Counted from the stretch's first letter, positions 34,648-44,188 are shown. The stretch is 64,000 nt of DNA from Alicyclobacillus sacchari (GCF_004366795.1 NZ_SORF01000004.1:186001-250000); one strand, 5' to 3'. The notes: generated by a model not told the origin, from the sequence alone. Made by a program: numbers and translations.

Positions 34648-36348
34648 CTATTGGCCTTCGTGTTTGGACGGCGTATCCTGTGTCCCTTTTCGCCAAGCAT
34701 CCACATACTCTTGCAGCGCGGCCCTTAGATGATGACCGATCTCGGCGTACGCCTCGTCGTCGAGGTTGGCGAGCGAAATCCGAATGGACCACTTTGGCCC
34801 GTGAAATCCTCCGCCATTCATGAGGACGATGCCCGATTGCTCGGCCAATCGGAACAGAATGTCGATGGGTTCATAGCGCTCCATCATATATTGGGTGAAC
34901 GTTTCGCCAAACGTGTTGGCAGACCAGTGTTCAATATCGATCTCGGTGTAGTAATCTGCGTCGTGCGGCAATTGCGGCAGCGGCAACTCAAGACCGTCGT
35001 ACAGGAGACACATGCGGCGGTGACAAATCTCTTTCGTCAACTGCTTGTAACGTTCGCCGCGGCCGGTCATGGCGAACGCGCACATGAGGGCCATCTGAAC
35101 TTGTTGCGGCGTCGATAAGCCGGCCGTGTGGTTGAGCGCAACCTGGCGGCTGTCAGCCACCATTCGGTCGATGAACGACAGCGCTTCCGGATTCCGTGAA
35201 ACCGTGCCATACCGCTTGCGGAGTTTCTCCTGCTCGGATTTCGGCAGCCGCCCCAGACGTGCGTCAAATACGTTGTCACGATGAAGAGCGATAGCACCCA
35301 GTCTCCAGCCGGTGACACCAAAAAACTTGGAAAGTGAGTACACGAGCATCGTGTTGTAGGGGAGTTCCGCCATCAGCGATCGATAGCCGTCCACGAACGT
35401 GCCATATACATCGTCGCTGATGATCATCAGATTCGGATTCTGCTCGCGCACTGTGCGCACGAGTTGTGCCACAGTATCGCGGTCGATCGCAACCGATGGC
35501 GGATTGCTGGGATTGACGAGGAACAACGCTTGAACAGAAGGATCGCCTAATTTTGCAATCTCCTCATGAGGGTACTGCCACGTATGTCGCCCTTGTGCAT
35601 CCCGTCCCGTCGCCCGAATCTCAATCACATCAAATGCATAACGATCCAACTCGGGAATTTCTACATAAGGTGGAAAGATAGGGACCATGATGGCCACCTT
35701 TGCGCCTCGTTCAAGCAGACCGTTGGCCAACAACGAGTCAAAAATGTAGCACATAGCCGCCGTTGCACCCTCAACCGCGAATAGCCGTAAGTCATCGGGA
35801 TGAACCCCGCCCCCGCAAATCTTCTGCGCTAAAAAGTTTGCCACAACGCGCTCCGTCCGCGTCAGCATCCGATCCGGAGTCGGATAATTGTCCCCGACAA
35901 TGCCGTCAACCAGCTCGTGCAACCATTCGTCCCGTACAAAACCGTATTTGCGTTCTCCCTCTTTCACCAACTCCGCCAACACATCGATACCCGGCAATTC
36001 TGGGTTCGCCGCGACGAACGCCTGAAACCGTTCGCCGATGCCAGGCCTGCGAGGCATGCCGGCGAGATCGCCATCATCCCAAACGCGCCGACACTCCTGC
36101 ATAGCGAACTGCCCCAGTGCAAAGAACGCTTCGCGCGGCGCGGCCGCAACCCAGTTCGGGTTGCCTCGCCCTGCATCCAGCATCGCTTTGGCGCTCTTGC
36201 GTTGATGGCCGCGGGCAAGTTTGATCAACTCATGCCGAAACTCAAACGGGCTGATGGCTTCAAAGCTGCGCTCCATTTTGCGGCGGGACTCTACATCGCC
36301 ATTCCGCTGCGAAGCCGTAGACATGGACTTCACATCCATATCCTGCAT
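34648..36348 (-). CDS. asdA: Aspartate 4-decarboxylase (bifunctional aspartate aminotransferase)
   Basis: PLP enzyme that converts L-aspartate to alanine and CO2, consuming a proton. The 566 residues show fold-type I features with the pyridoxal Lys in YSLSKFFGVTGWRLGA, the substrate-site region LVNPSNPPSVAIDRD, and IISDDVYGTF with the cofactor-contacting Asp/Tyr. The N-terminal extension (SPFEFRHELIKLA, GRGNPNW) separates AsdA from ordinary aminotransferases. ATG 36348 has GGGAGG about 11 nt upstream. No AspT exchanger gene is adjacent. Acid-stress or alanine supply roles are possible. Confidence 0.88.
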   Translation of the reverse strand: MQDMDVKSMSTASQRNGDVESRRKMERSFEAISPFEFRHELIKLARGHQRKSAKAMLDAGRGNPNWVAAAPREAFFALGQFAMQECRRVWDDGDLAGMPRRPGIGERFQAFVAANPELPGIDVLAELVKEGERKYGFVRDEWLHELVDGIVGDNYPTPDRMLTRTERVVANFLAQKICGGGVHPDDLRLFAVEGATAAMCYIFDSLLANGLLERGAKVAIMVPIFPPYVEIPELDRYAFDVIEIRATGRDAQGRHTWQYPHEEIAKLGDPSVQALFLVNPSNPPSVAIDRDTVAQLVRTVREQNPNLMIISDDVYGTFVDGYRSLMAELPYNTMLVYSLSKFFGVTGWRLGAIALHRDNVFDARLGRLPKSEQEKLRKRYGTVSRNPEALSFIDRMVADSRQVALNHTAGLSTPQQVQMALMCAFAMTGRGERYKQLTKEICHRRMCLLYDGLELPLPQLPHDADYYTEIDIEHWSANTFGETFTQYMMERYEPIDILFRLAEQSGIVLMNGGGFHGPKWSIRISLANLDDEAYAEIGHHLRAALQEYVDAWRKGTQDTPSKHEGQ

Positions 36349-36559
36349 AGCGTATCTACCTCCCATGTGGAATAGGATCCATGCACAAAGCTTGGAGTGG
36401 AAAACAAACTGCGGATGACCCATAGCCTGCGTAGATAGGAAATTTCTATGCGAGTCACATTGATGAAGCCTGCAGTGGTGAAACCTGTATGATCAATTGC
36501 GAAGTGATCAAAAAGCAGCCGGACAGCCATAGACCTTTGCACATCGCAGCAAGCCTATG

Positions 36560-36604
36560 AAAAACTGCCCGGCCGCTCGACGAAGTGCGGCGTGCCACTC
36601 AGTT
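36560..36604 (-). terminator. Candidate terminator of the cimA-adh-MFS operon
   Basis: On the minus strand GCCGC and GCGGC plus outer ACTG and CAGT pairs form an interrupted stem, followed by TTTTTC, right at the MFS gene stop. The remaining intergenic region to 36349 has no gene that I can support. Confidence 0.5.
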
Positions 36605-37856
36605 AGACGCCGTCTGCAGTTTGCTCATCAGAAAACTCACGAACCCGCAACCTCACCCAAATGAGATTGATGAGATAGAGTCCGATCACGGCCAACAGCA
36701 TCGTACGGATGCCAAAAGCGGCAGACACCGCACCCCCCACAAGCGGGCCAGCAAAACTACCGAGGAACGTCGAACTCGACGTGAACCCGTACATTCGCCC
36801 CCGCTGCTCGCGCGGCGTGAAACGGCCCACGAGCGCATTTGCCGTCGGTAAAACGCCGCCGACAAAGATGCCAAGGCCAAAGCGGCCGAGAATAAAGACC
36901 CAGATGTTTGGTGCCAAAGCCTGTGGTACGTAGCAGAGGGCTGCACCCAACAGCGAGATCGACAAGACGCGCTTGTAGCCAATCCGGTCGCTGCGCTTGC
37001 CGAGGAACGGGGAAAATATGAGGTCCGCCAGCCCCGTGACGGCGAAGCAAATCCCGGATAGCGTACCCAGAATGCCGACAAGCTGTGTCGACTTGTCGGC
37101 CAACTCGCGAATGTAAAGCGGTAGCACGGGCTGGACGCTCATGACCGAGAACTGCGCGACAAACAGGACGAAAAACATGACCTGTATCGACTTCATCTCA
37201 CCAAGGAGCTTAAACTGCCCGATGAGAGAGAGCCGTTTGCGCGGCGAAGCAGCATGTTCCGCGTTGACTCTGGGCTCGCGCACCAGAAGCCATGTCAAAA
37301 TAAACGCGGTCGACGCGAAGAGAGCCGTTAAAAAGAAGACAATACGATAATTGTGGTGAAATGTATCGACAAGAACACCGCCAAGCAGTGGCCCGAGCAA
37401 GCTTCCCACCATCGCAAACGTCGACAACCAACCCAGCGCGTAGCCAAGCCGCTCCTCTGGGATGACACTGGCAACCAACGCATTTGCCGAGGCGGAAAAG
37501 CCGCTGAACGCCCCCTGCAGCATACGAATGATCAGAAGTTCATACACATTGCGAGAAAATCCCATGAGACAGGTCGCGATCGCGATGGCTAACGTCGTCC
37601 GCATCACCATCATCTTCTTGCCGTGTTTGTCCGCGACGCCGCCCCAGATGGGGGACATGATAGCCGACATCAAGAAATTGGAACTTGCCACGACACCCGC
37701 CCATACCTCGACCGCGTGCTGGTTCTTAACGCCGAGTTGGCCGATAAACAGGGCGAGGAATGGCCCCATGCTGGAAAATGCCATCATCATGATGGCCTGG
37801 ACAGCGGCCATCGTCCACAGTGTCCGCTGCCAGGAGATGGGTGTTTCCGTCCGCAT
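36603..37856 (-). CDS. MFS drug exporter (MdtG-like)
   Basis: Proton antiporter of the major facilitator superfamily, 417 residues with 12 hydrophobic helices. Motif A is present between helices 2 and 3 (WGGVADKHGKKMMV), motif C lies in helix 5 (GSLLGPLLGGVLVD), and a second motif A-like GKRSDRIGYKR follows helix 8. It resembles MdtG-type multidrug exporters. ATG has TAGGAG upstream and is 11 bp after the adh stop. It is the last gene of the cimA-adh-MFS operon. The substrate is unknown. Confidence 0.85.
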   Translation of the reverse strand: MRTETPISWQRTLWTMAAVQAIMMMAFSSMGPFLALFIGQLGVKNQHAVEVWAGVVASSNFLMSAIMSPIWGGVADKHGKKMMVMRTTLAIAIATCLMGFSRNVYELLIIRMLQGAFSGFSASANALVASVIPEERLGYALGWLSTFAMVGSLLGPLLGGVLVDTFHHNYRIVFFLTALFASTAFILTWLLVREPRVNAEHAASPRKRLSLIGQFKLLGEMKSIQVMFFVLFVAQFSVMSVQPVLPLYIRELADKSTQLVGILGTLSGICFAVTGLADLIFSPFLGKRSDRIGYKRVLSISLLGAALCYVPQALAPNIWVFILGRFGLGIFVGGVLPTANALVGRFTPREQRGRMYGFTSSSTFLGSFAGPLVGGAVSAAFGIRTMLLAVIGLYLINLIWVRLRVREFSDEQTADGV

Positions 37857-37867
37857 GACGTCATCTC

Positions 37868-38833
37868 CTACGCCATCGTCAAGACGGCGCGAAAGCGAAC
37901 GTCGGCGTTGAGCATCTTGTCCAACGCTTCTTGCGCACGTTCGAGTGGAAATGTTTCGATCATCGGCTGGATATTTGTGAGCAGGCTGAAGCGGATGGTG
38001 GCCTCAGAATCCGCAGCCGGGCCAGCCGTCCAACCTCGCATGGTGCGCTTGCCGCCGAGCATTTCTGCGGCGCTGATGCCGATTGGCTCTCCTGATCCGG
38101 CGACAATCACCAATTCGCCGCCCGGCGCCAGGCCGTCAAACAATTGCCGAATGGACGCTGGGTTTGGCGCCGTCGCCAAAGCGACGCGGGCACCCCCAAG
38201 CTCGCGCAAGACAACGCCAGGTTCCTCCACCTTCGCGTCGATATAAACATCGGCTCCGAGCGATTTCGCAAGTTCTTCCTTGTCACGCCCCCGCGATACG
38301 GCTGCGACGCGATACCCCGCCTTTTTGGCATACTGGACGGCCAGGTGACCCAGCCCGCCAATGCCGCCAATGGCGACGAGATCACCCGGGCGCGCAATGC
38401 TGCTGCGCAGCGCAGTAAACACCGTATTGCCAGCGCACATGAGCGGCGCCGCTGCCTTTGCCGCAAGCGCGTCTGGTACGCGTGCCAAACCATCGATGTA
38501 CGCCACCATATATTCCGCATAGCCGCCGTCCTGCGTCAGGCCCGTCACTTCGCCGTGGCCACCCATCCAGCCCACGCCGACGCGCTCGCCTACCCGCCAA
38601 TCCGCGACGCCGTCCCCCAGCTTATCGATCACGCCGATGACTTCGTGTCCCGGTACCCGCGGATACACCATGTGCGGGTGATGTCCCTCGATGGCGACCA
38701 TTTCCCCGTGGCACACGCCGCAGGCTTCCACACGAATGCGGACCTGGTTCGGGCCGGGTTCCGGAATCGGCAGTTCAACAAGTTGCAAGGGCCCGCCGCG
38801 ATGAGCAATTTGAACAGCTCTCATTGTCCCCAT
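37868..38833 (-). CDS. Zinc-type alcohol dehydrogenase lacking the structural-zinc loop
   Basis: MDR-superfamily oxidoreductase, 321 residues. Catalytic zinc ligands are visible (Cys in EACGVCHGE, His/Glu in PGHEVIG), and the cofactor motif is GIGGLGHLAV. The loop with four structural-zinc cysteines, expected after GVGWMGGH, is missing: GWMGGH runs directly into GEVTGLTQDGGYAEYM, leaving the protein about 20 residues short. The frame is intact. Start ATG with GAGGGGAG 8 nt upstream. It lies between cimA and the MFS exporter gene in one operon. The substrate could be an alcohol or 2-oxo compound. Confidence 0.85.
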   Translation of the reverse strand: MGTMRAVQIAHRGGPLQLVELPIPEPGPNQVRIRVEACGVCHGEMVAIEGHHPHMVYPRVPGHEVIGVIDKLGDGVADWRVGERVGVGWMGGHGEVTGLTQDGGYAEYMVAYIDGLARVPDALAAKAAAPLMCAGNTVFTALRSSIARPGDLVAIGGIGGLGHLAVQYAKKAGYRVAAVSRGRDKEELAKSLGADVYIDAKVEEPGVVLRELGGARVALATAPNPASIRQLFDGLAPGGELVIVAGSGEPIGISAAEMLGGKRTMRGWTAGPAADSEATIRFSLLTNIQPMIETFPLERAQEALDKMLNADVRFRAVLTMA

Positions 38834-38888
38834 ACATTCATCTCCCCTCGGTTCGTCCACCTGATTGTGACGCCCCGAGCAGGTAAAT

Positions 38889-40484
38889 TCAAGTTGAGCG
38901 TACCCATTCACGCTGCGGTACAACGATGGCCAAGTAATAGTTCATGCTGTCGACAAGGGCCTCCCAACTCGCCTCCACAACGTTCTCCGAAACGCCAATG
39001 GTGCGCCATACGCGTTGACCGTCCGTCGACTCGATGAGCACGCGTACTTTTGCCGCCGTCGCGTCTTTTTCATCAAGCACGCGCACCTTGTAATCGGTCA
39101 AATGCATGTGTGCGATTTCCGGCCTGTGTGAAGCCAGCGCTTTGCGCAAGACCGCATCCAAGGCGTTGACCGGGCCATTGCCTTCACATACCGTATGCAC
39201 CATTTTGTCCCCGACGCCAAGCTTTACAATGGCCTGGGAAGTGACGGGCGCCTCGCTTTGCACATCCGTATCGACACGAACCGAGAACACCTCAAAAGGC
39301 TGTTGCAATTCGCCGAGGGTGCGCCTGAACAAGAGTTCCTGCGACGCCTCGGCCCCCTCAAATTGATAGCCAAGGTATTCGAGTTCCTTGATTTTCTCAA
39401 GCAGAATGCGCAAATCGTCGGATCGCCCGGCGACCGAAATGCCAAACGCCTCCGCCTGGCTTTGGACATTCGATAGTCCGGACAATTCGGAAACCAATAC
39501 GCGCCGTTCATTCCCTACAAGTTCCGGTTGTATATGTTCGTAAGTTTCAGAATTCCGGGCAATCGCACTGGCGTGTATGCCCCCTTTATGGGCAAACGCG
39601 CTGTGCCCAACAAACGGCTGATAACTATGCGAGACGAGGTTCGCCACCTCACCCACAAAACGCGCGGTCGAAGTCAATTGACGCAGATGCTGGCGACTGG
39701 GCAAGCATGAGTAGCCAAGCTTCAGCTCGAGGTTCGGGATGATGGAAGCCAAATTCGCGTTGCCACAGCGCTCCCCTATCCCATTGATGGTCCCGTGCAC
39801 CATGCGCGCCCCAGCCTGGACGGCGGCAAGTGTATTCGCCACGGCCAGTTCTCCGTCATTGTGCGCATGAATGCCCACTTGCACGCGAACTTCGCTCACC
39901 ACGGCAGCGACGATCTCGCGAATTTCATCGGGTAAACTACCGCCGTTGGTGTCGCATAGCGCCACCCAATCGACCCCTGCTTCCTCCGCTACACGCAATG
40001 TGGCCAGGGCGTACGCCCGGTTATGTTTGAAGCCGTCAAAAAAGTGCTCTGCGTCGAAGATGACCTCGCGCCCATGTTGCTTGATATAGCGCACCGTATC
40101 GCGAATCATGTCTAGGTTCTGCAGAAGATCAATGCGCAAGGCTTCCGTGACATGGAAGTCCCAAGCCTTGCCGACGATGGCGACAGCCGGTGTATTGGCC
40201 GCAAGCAAAGTCTGCAGCCCCGCGTCGTCCTCAGCCTTGATCGAGGGCCGTCTGGTTGAACCGAAAGCAGTCAATTTGGCGTGTTTTAATTGCAAGCGGT
40301 CATTTGCGGTCCGGAAGAAGTCCTGATCTTTCGGATTTGCACCAGGAAAACCGCCTTCGATGTAGGCGACGCCGAGATCGTCCAGCTTTTGCGCGATTCT
40401 TAGCTTATCTGCCACTGTCAAGCTGACGCCTTCTCCTTGGGTGCCATCGCGCAATGTGGTATCCAGCAGATAGACGTATGCCAT
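38889..40484 (-). CDS. cimA: (R)-Citramalate synthase
   Basis: Condenses pyruvate with acetyl-CoA to citramalate, giving isoleucine from pyruvate rather than threonine. At 531 residues it has the isopropylmalate-synthase-like barrel (LLDTTLRDGTQGEGV, GGFPGANPKD, HAHNDGELAVAN with metal-binding His residues, GERCGNANL) and the C-terminal LeuA-dimer allosteric domain (LTDYKVRVLDEKDATAAKV). The LRDGTQGEGVS motif and length point to the CimA subfamily rather than LeuA. ATG 40484 with GGGGG. First gene of an operon with adh and an exporter. Other ilv/leu genes are not in the window. Confidence 0.87.
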   Translation of the reverse strand: MAYVYLLDTTLRDGTQGEGVSLTVADKLRIAQKLDDLGVAYIEGGFPGANPKDQDFFRTANDRLQLKHAKLTAFGSTRRPSIKAEDDAGLQTLLAANTPAVAIVGKAWDFHVTEALRIDLLQNLDMIRDTVRYIKQHGREVIFDAEHFFDGFKHNRAYALATLRVAEEAGVDWVALCDTNGGSLPDEIREIVAAVVSEVRVQVGIHAHNDGELAVANTLAAVQAGARMVHGTINGIGERCGNANLASIIPNLELKLGYSCLPSRQHLRQLTSTARFVGEVANLVSHSYQPFVGHSAFAHKGGIHASAIARNSETYEHIQPELVGNERRVLVSELSGLSNVQSQAEAFGISVAGRSDDLRILLEKIKELEYLGYQFEGAEASQELLFRRTLGELQQPFEVFSVRVDTDVQSEAPVTSQAIVKLGVGDKMVHTVCEGNGPVNALDAVLRKALASHRPEIAHMHLTDYKVRVLDEKDATAAKVRVLIESTDGQRVWRTIGVSENVVEASWEALVDSMNYYLAIVVPQREWVRST

Positions 40485-40657
40485 GCGCTCATCCCCCATA
40501 TGTCGTCTAACAATTCAGAACTCAGTTAAACTATGAACGGAATTTCGCAAAATGTCCAGCCTGAAGCACAACCAGCTAGTTGACATCCGCGCTCGCGGTT
40601 GGACTTGGAGTTGCCGCATATGTTATGAAGTCCATGAAACCTTGCCGCAACTTGGTC

Positions 40658-40663
40658 TATAAT
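40658..40663 (+). promoter_or_regulatory. Candidate -10 box of the aldo/keto reductase gene
   Basis: Perfect TATAAT 36 nt upstream of the start codon, with only a weak -35 (TGAAAC) 17 bp upstream. Confidence 0.45.
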
Positions 40664-40699
40664 CTTCATTGGTGGATTCAGACAAAGGAGGATGCTGTC

Positions 40700-41524
40700 A
40701 TGACCGCAAAACACCTCGCGGATACGGTGACGTTAAACAATGGAGTACAGATGCCTTGGTTTGGCCTAGGCGTGTACAAAGCACAAGCTGGCGAAGAGGT
40801 AGAAAACGCCATTCGCTACGCACTGGAAGCCGGATACCGCCATATCGATACCGCAACCTTGTACGCCAACGAAGAAAGCGTCGGCAAGGCCATCCGCGAA
40901 TCCGGGATCGATCGCGCCTCCATCTTCGTCACCACAAAGGTTTGGAACGACGATCAAGGTTACGACTCGACCCTGCGCGCGTTTGATGCCAGCCTCAAGC
41001 GGCTTGGCATGGACTATGTCGATCTTTATTTAATCCACTGGCCGATCTCCGGAAAGTACAAGGATACTTGGCGCGCCCTGGAGACGATTTATGAGCAGGG
41101 CCGGGCGCGAGCCATCGGCGTCAGCAATTTCCAAATCCGGCACCTTGAAGACATTCTTGCCGACTGCAACGTGAAACCGACGGTCAACCAGGTCGAATAC
41201 CATCCACTATTGACCCAACAGCCGCTGCACGCATTTTGCCGCGAGCACCAGATTCAATTGGAAGCCTGGAGCCCAATCATGCGCGGCAAACTTGATCTAC
41301 CGGTGTTGCAGGAACTCGCGCAGAAATATGGTAAGACGCCGGCGCAGATCGTGCTCCGCTGGGATTTGCAAGAGGAAGTCGTGACCATCCCGAAGTCTGT
41401 CCATCGGGATCGCATCGTTCAAAACGCCGACATTTTTGACTTTGCATTGACCCCTGAAGACATGGACAAAATTCGCGGGTTGAATCAGAATCACCGCTTC
41501 GGTCCAGATCCTGATACATATTGA
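40700..41524 (+). CDS. Aldo/keto reductase (YvgN/YtbE-like)
   Basis: NADPH-dependent carbonyl reductase, 274 residues. The AKR tetrad is present: Asp and Tyr in [15 protein letters not shown], Lys in VTTKVWND, His in YLIHWPI. The cofactor-binding C-terminal segment [19 protein letters not shown] also matches. Such enzymes detoxify methylglyoxal and other aldehydes. ATG has AAAGGAGG 8 nt upstream. Monocistronic, with terminator. Confidence 0.92.
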   Translation: MTAKHLADTVTLNNGVQMPWFGLGVYKAQAGEEVENAIRYALEAGYRHIDTATLYANEESVGKAIRESGIDRASIFVTTKVWNDDQGYDSTLRAFDASLKRLGMDYVDLYLIHWPISGKYKDTWRALETIYEQGRARAIGVSNFQIRHLEDILADCNVKPTVNQVEYHPLLTQQPLHAFCREHQIQLEAWSPIMRGKLDLPVLQELAQKYGKTPAQIVLRWDLQEEVVTIPKSVHRDRIVQNADIFDFALTPEDMDKIRGLNQNHRFGPDPDTY

Positions 41525-41539
41525 TTTGGATGCGTTCTT

Positions 41540-41565
41540 GGCCCGGGAACACCGGGCCTTTGTTG
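41540..41565 (+). terminator. Terminator after the aldo/keto reductase gene
   Basis: GGCCCGG and CCGGGCC arms, 5-nt loop, then TTTGTTG. Confidence 0.8.
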
Positions 41566-41688
41566 TGTAAGCCGCTTCGTGTTCTCTCCCTCAACACCGC
41601 TCGTGGCAACGCTGCCCGGGACATTCGTCCACCCGGCAATCGAGGCTCCTGCGTACAATGGACCATCGAACGACGAGGGGGTGCTGAT

Positions 41689-41790
41689 ATGTACGGCGTA
41701 TTTGGAGGTTACACTCGCTGGGCTGTCGTGTTTCTCATCATCTTCGTGTTGTTCATTCTGCTCGTGCCCTATGGCGCTGGCGCATATTGA
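41689..41790 (+). CDS. YjcZ-like small sporulation protein
   Basis: A 33-residue ORF starting with MYGVFGGYTRWAVV and continuing as a single hydrophobic segment (FLIIFVLFILLVPYG) to a short AGAY tail. Gly/Tyr-rich start plus one membrane helix is the pattern of the YjcZ/YuzJ-type sporulation family. It has a GAGGGGGTG site 6-8 nt before ATG and a strong terminator 20 nt after the stop, so it is a complete transcription unit. Sporulation-specific expression is inferred from the family. Confidence 0.7.
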   Translation: MYGVFGGYTRWAVVFLIIFVLFILLVPYGAGAY

Positions 41791-41810
41791 TGAACGGCGT
41801 ACCTCAACCA

Positions 41811-41839
41811 GGCCACACCCACTGGGGTGTGGCCTTTTT
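41811..41839 (+). terminator. Terminator after the YjcZ-like gene
   Basis: GGCCACACCC and GGGTGTGGCC arms around a short loop, followed by TTTTT. Confidence 0.92.
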
Positions 41840-41929
41840 GGCATACCTTCCAACCCGTTTTCAATCTCGTCGATATCTCCGCACCACATCATCTTTCGTA
41901 TATGATGAGGGCAGAGAGGAGCGAGAGCT

Positions 41930-43120
41930 TTGCAGCCGAAAATCGTGATCTTAGGAGCGGGTTACGGCGGTCTCGCCGCGGCCATCCACCTAGAGAAACA
42001 CCATATCCCGTTCACCCTCATCAACAAACATAGCTATCACTACTTCAAAACATTGTTGCACGAGGCAGCAGGCGGGCGTCATGACGCCCAAACGTACGCG
42101 ATCGACCTTCGCGATATCCTGCACCGCAAAACGAGCGTCATGGTCAAAGATACCGTGCGAGAACTCGATATCCGCACGAAGACAGTTTGGACAGAAGCCG
42201 GCTGCTACGAGTACGACAAACTCGTCATTGCCCTGGGCAGTCAAACAGCCACGTTTGGCATCCCCGGTCTCGCACAGCACGCCTTTGTCCTTGACTCCTT
42301 GGCGACCGCGAAGGCCATCCGCGAACACATTGAATACTCGTTTGCACGCTACGCGCGCACAGGAGAACCAAAAGACCTCAAGATCGTCGTCGCCGGCGGC
42401 GGTTTAACCGGCGTCGAGCTCATGGGCGAATTGGCGGATTTCGCACCGAAGTTGCTGCGTCAACACCAACTATCTGCGGATGACTTCGAATTGACCCTCG
42501 TTCACGGGCATGACGAAATATTGCCGAACGTGCATCGCGATCTGCGGCAAGTGGCCATGCATAAACTGCAGGAACGGGGCGTCAAACTGCTCCTGGGCGA
42601 ACGCGTCACCGGTGCCAACGAAGCTGAGATTCTTTTGGCAAGCGGCAAGAGCCTGCACGCACACACGTTCATTTGGACCGGTGGCGTCGAGGCTCCGTCT
42701 TTATTGCGCGAATCGGGGCTTCCTGTCGATAGCCGCAACCGCGTTGAAGTCAACACGTATTTGCAAGTCAAAGGGCATCCAGACGTCTTCGCTATTGGCG
42801 ACAGCGCCCACTTCACGACAAGTGACGACGATGTCCTCCCGCCTACTGGTCAAGTCGCCGAGCAAATGGGAAAACATGCTGCGGAAAACCTCGTGCAACT
42901 CTGGCACAGCGATACCATGCGCGAATTTGTGTATCACGATCACGGCATGGTCGCGTCACTGGGGCCTACGTATGGCGTGGCCGAGGTTGGTCACCACCAC
43001 GCGACAGGCACCGCCGCACTCGTCTTAAAGGACGGATCGAAGATGAAGTACTTGATGCATCTGGGTGGTCCCATTGCGCTCTTGAAGAAACACAAGCAGT
43101 GGATTGAAATTGAAATGTGA
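41930..43120 (+). CDS. ndh: Type II NADH:quinone oxidoreductase
   Basis: Non-proton-pumping membrane-associated flavoprotein that passes electrons from NADH to menaquinone. The 396 residues contain two dinucleotide folds: FAD site ILGAGYGGLAAAIHL at the start and NADH site VVAGGGLTGVELMGEL in the middle. The late FAD motif DVFAIGDSAHF and the quinone-binding helix region PPTGQVAEQMGKHAAEN follow. A hydrophobic/basic C-terminal segment (GGPIALLKKHKQ) anchors it. TTG start with GAGAGGAG. The TrxR-like gene follows on the same strand. Confidence 0.88.
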   Translation: MQPKIVILGAGYGGLAAAIHLEKHHIPFTLINKHSYHYFKTLLHEAAGGRHDAQTYAIDLRDILHRKTSVMVKDTVRELDIRTKTVWTEAGCYEYDKLVIALGSQTATFGIPGLAQHAFVLDSLATAKAIREHIEYSFARYARTGEPKDLKIVVAGGGLTGVELMGELADFAPKLLRQHQLSADDFELTLVHGHDEILPNVHRDLRQVAMHKLQERGVKLLLGERVTGANEAEILLASGKSLHAHTFIWTGGVEAPSLLRESGLPVDSRNRVEVNTYLQVKGHPDVFAIGDSAHFTTSDDDVLPPTGQVAEQMGKHAAENLVQLWHSDTMREFVYHDHGMVASLGPTYGVAEVGHHHATGTAALVLKDGSKMKYLMHLGGPIALLKKHKQWIEIEM

Positions 43121-43217
43121 TGAAGGAGGTCTAACAGGGCCCACGCTTGGGCACAGTATGCGCGCGGAGCATATCTCGATGTAAGAGTACACACGCGCGT
43201 ATGGAGGTGCCTAGCAG

Positions 43218-44180
43218 GTGAAATACGATTGCATCATTGTGGGCGGGGGCATTGCTGGCACGCAAGCGGCCATCCAACTCGGCCGCTACTGCCGGCAAGT
43301 CGCCGTAATCGACGGTGGCTACGGCCGAAGCACACTTTGTCGGGCTTATCATAACCTGCTTGGCTGGCCCGAAGGCGTCAGTGGCGCGACCCTTCGAGCG
43401 CGCGGTAGACAGCAATCCGAAGCGTATGGTGTGACATGGGTGGAAGACTGGGTGGAGACCATCTTGAACCATGAACATTCGTTCGAGGTGCACACGCGTA
43501 CAGGCAAGAATCTTTCGGGTCTCCGACTTCTGCTTGCCACAGGCATCCTTGACAATTTGCCTGACATTCCGGGACTCTCCGCGTGCCTTGGCATATCTGT
43601 GTACGTATGCCCAGACTGTGATGGGTACGAGGTGCGCGGTCAGAAGACTGTCGTCCTCGGCCAAGGTAAGGCTGGTGCGCAAATGGCCTTGGCCCTCACC
43701 TATTGGCAGCCTCAGCTTGTGTATATCGATCACGGCGCGACGCCGCTTCCGACCGATTTGTCCCACGCCCTACAGCAGCACGGTATTAAGCGATTGCAAG
43801 CACAAGCGAAACGCATCCACGAGAACGGCGGGCAACTGCACGCCATCGAATTCACAGACGGATCGAGCTTGGAGGTTGAGCGAGCCTTCGTCGCCTTCGG
43901 GCACAACACCGTACACAGCGAGCTGGCTCAGCAGATAGGTGTATCTTTGCACCATAATAAACACATATTGGTCGATGCGAGAACGAAAGCAACTTCCGTG
44001 CCTTTCGTGTGGGCCGCAGGAGACGTAGTTGCGCATTCGGAGCAGGTTTCCATTGCGATGGGCGATGGCTCGCAGGCCGCCATTTGGATGCACAAAAGCC
44101 TTCCGCCTTTATCGACATTTCCCGAGAAATGGCCAGACCCTTCGACAGCCATGACGCTTCGTCACGAAATTCGCGTGTAG
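43218..44180 (+). CDS. Thioredoxin reductase-like NAD(P)/FAD flavoprotein
   Basis: Low-molecular-weight thioredoxin reductase fold, 320 residues. FAD site IIVGGGIAGTQAAIQLG, redox pair Cys131/Cys134 in YVCPDCDGYE, and a late FAD motif PFVWAAGDVVAH are present. The NADPH motif is replaced by VVLGQGKAGAQMAL, so nucleotide preference is uncertain. The redox pair reads CPDC rather than the usual CATC, which places it outside canonical TrxB. GTG start with GGAGG 10 nt upstream. It converges on the pirin-like gene. Confidence 0.82.
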   Translation: MKYDCIIVGGGIAGTQAAIQLGRYCRQVAVIDGGYGRSTLCRAYHNLLGWPEGVSGATLRARGRQQSEAYGVTWVEDWVETILNHEHSFEVHTRTGKNLSGLRLLLATGILDNLPDIPGLSACLGISVYVCPDCDGYEVRGQKTVVLGQGKAGAQMALALTYWQPQLVYIDHGATPLPTDLSHALQQHGIKRLQAQAKRIHENGGQLHAIEFTDGSSLEVERAFVAFGHNTVHSELAQQIGVSLHHNKHILVDARTKATSVPFVWAAGDVVAHSEQVSIAMGDGSQAAIWMHKSLPPLSTFPEKWPDPSTAMTLRHEIRV

Positions 44181-44188
44181 CTGGGAAA

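Noticed and set aside
43121-43217. Small ORF with a TTG start between ndh and the TrxR-like gene
   Set aside because: The GAAGGAGG motif after the ndh stop is too far from the TTG, and the 24-codon product looks random.
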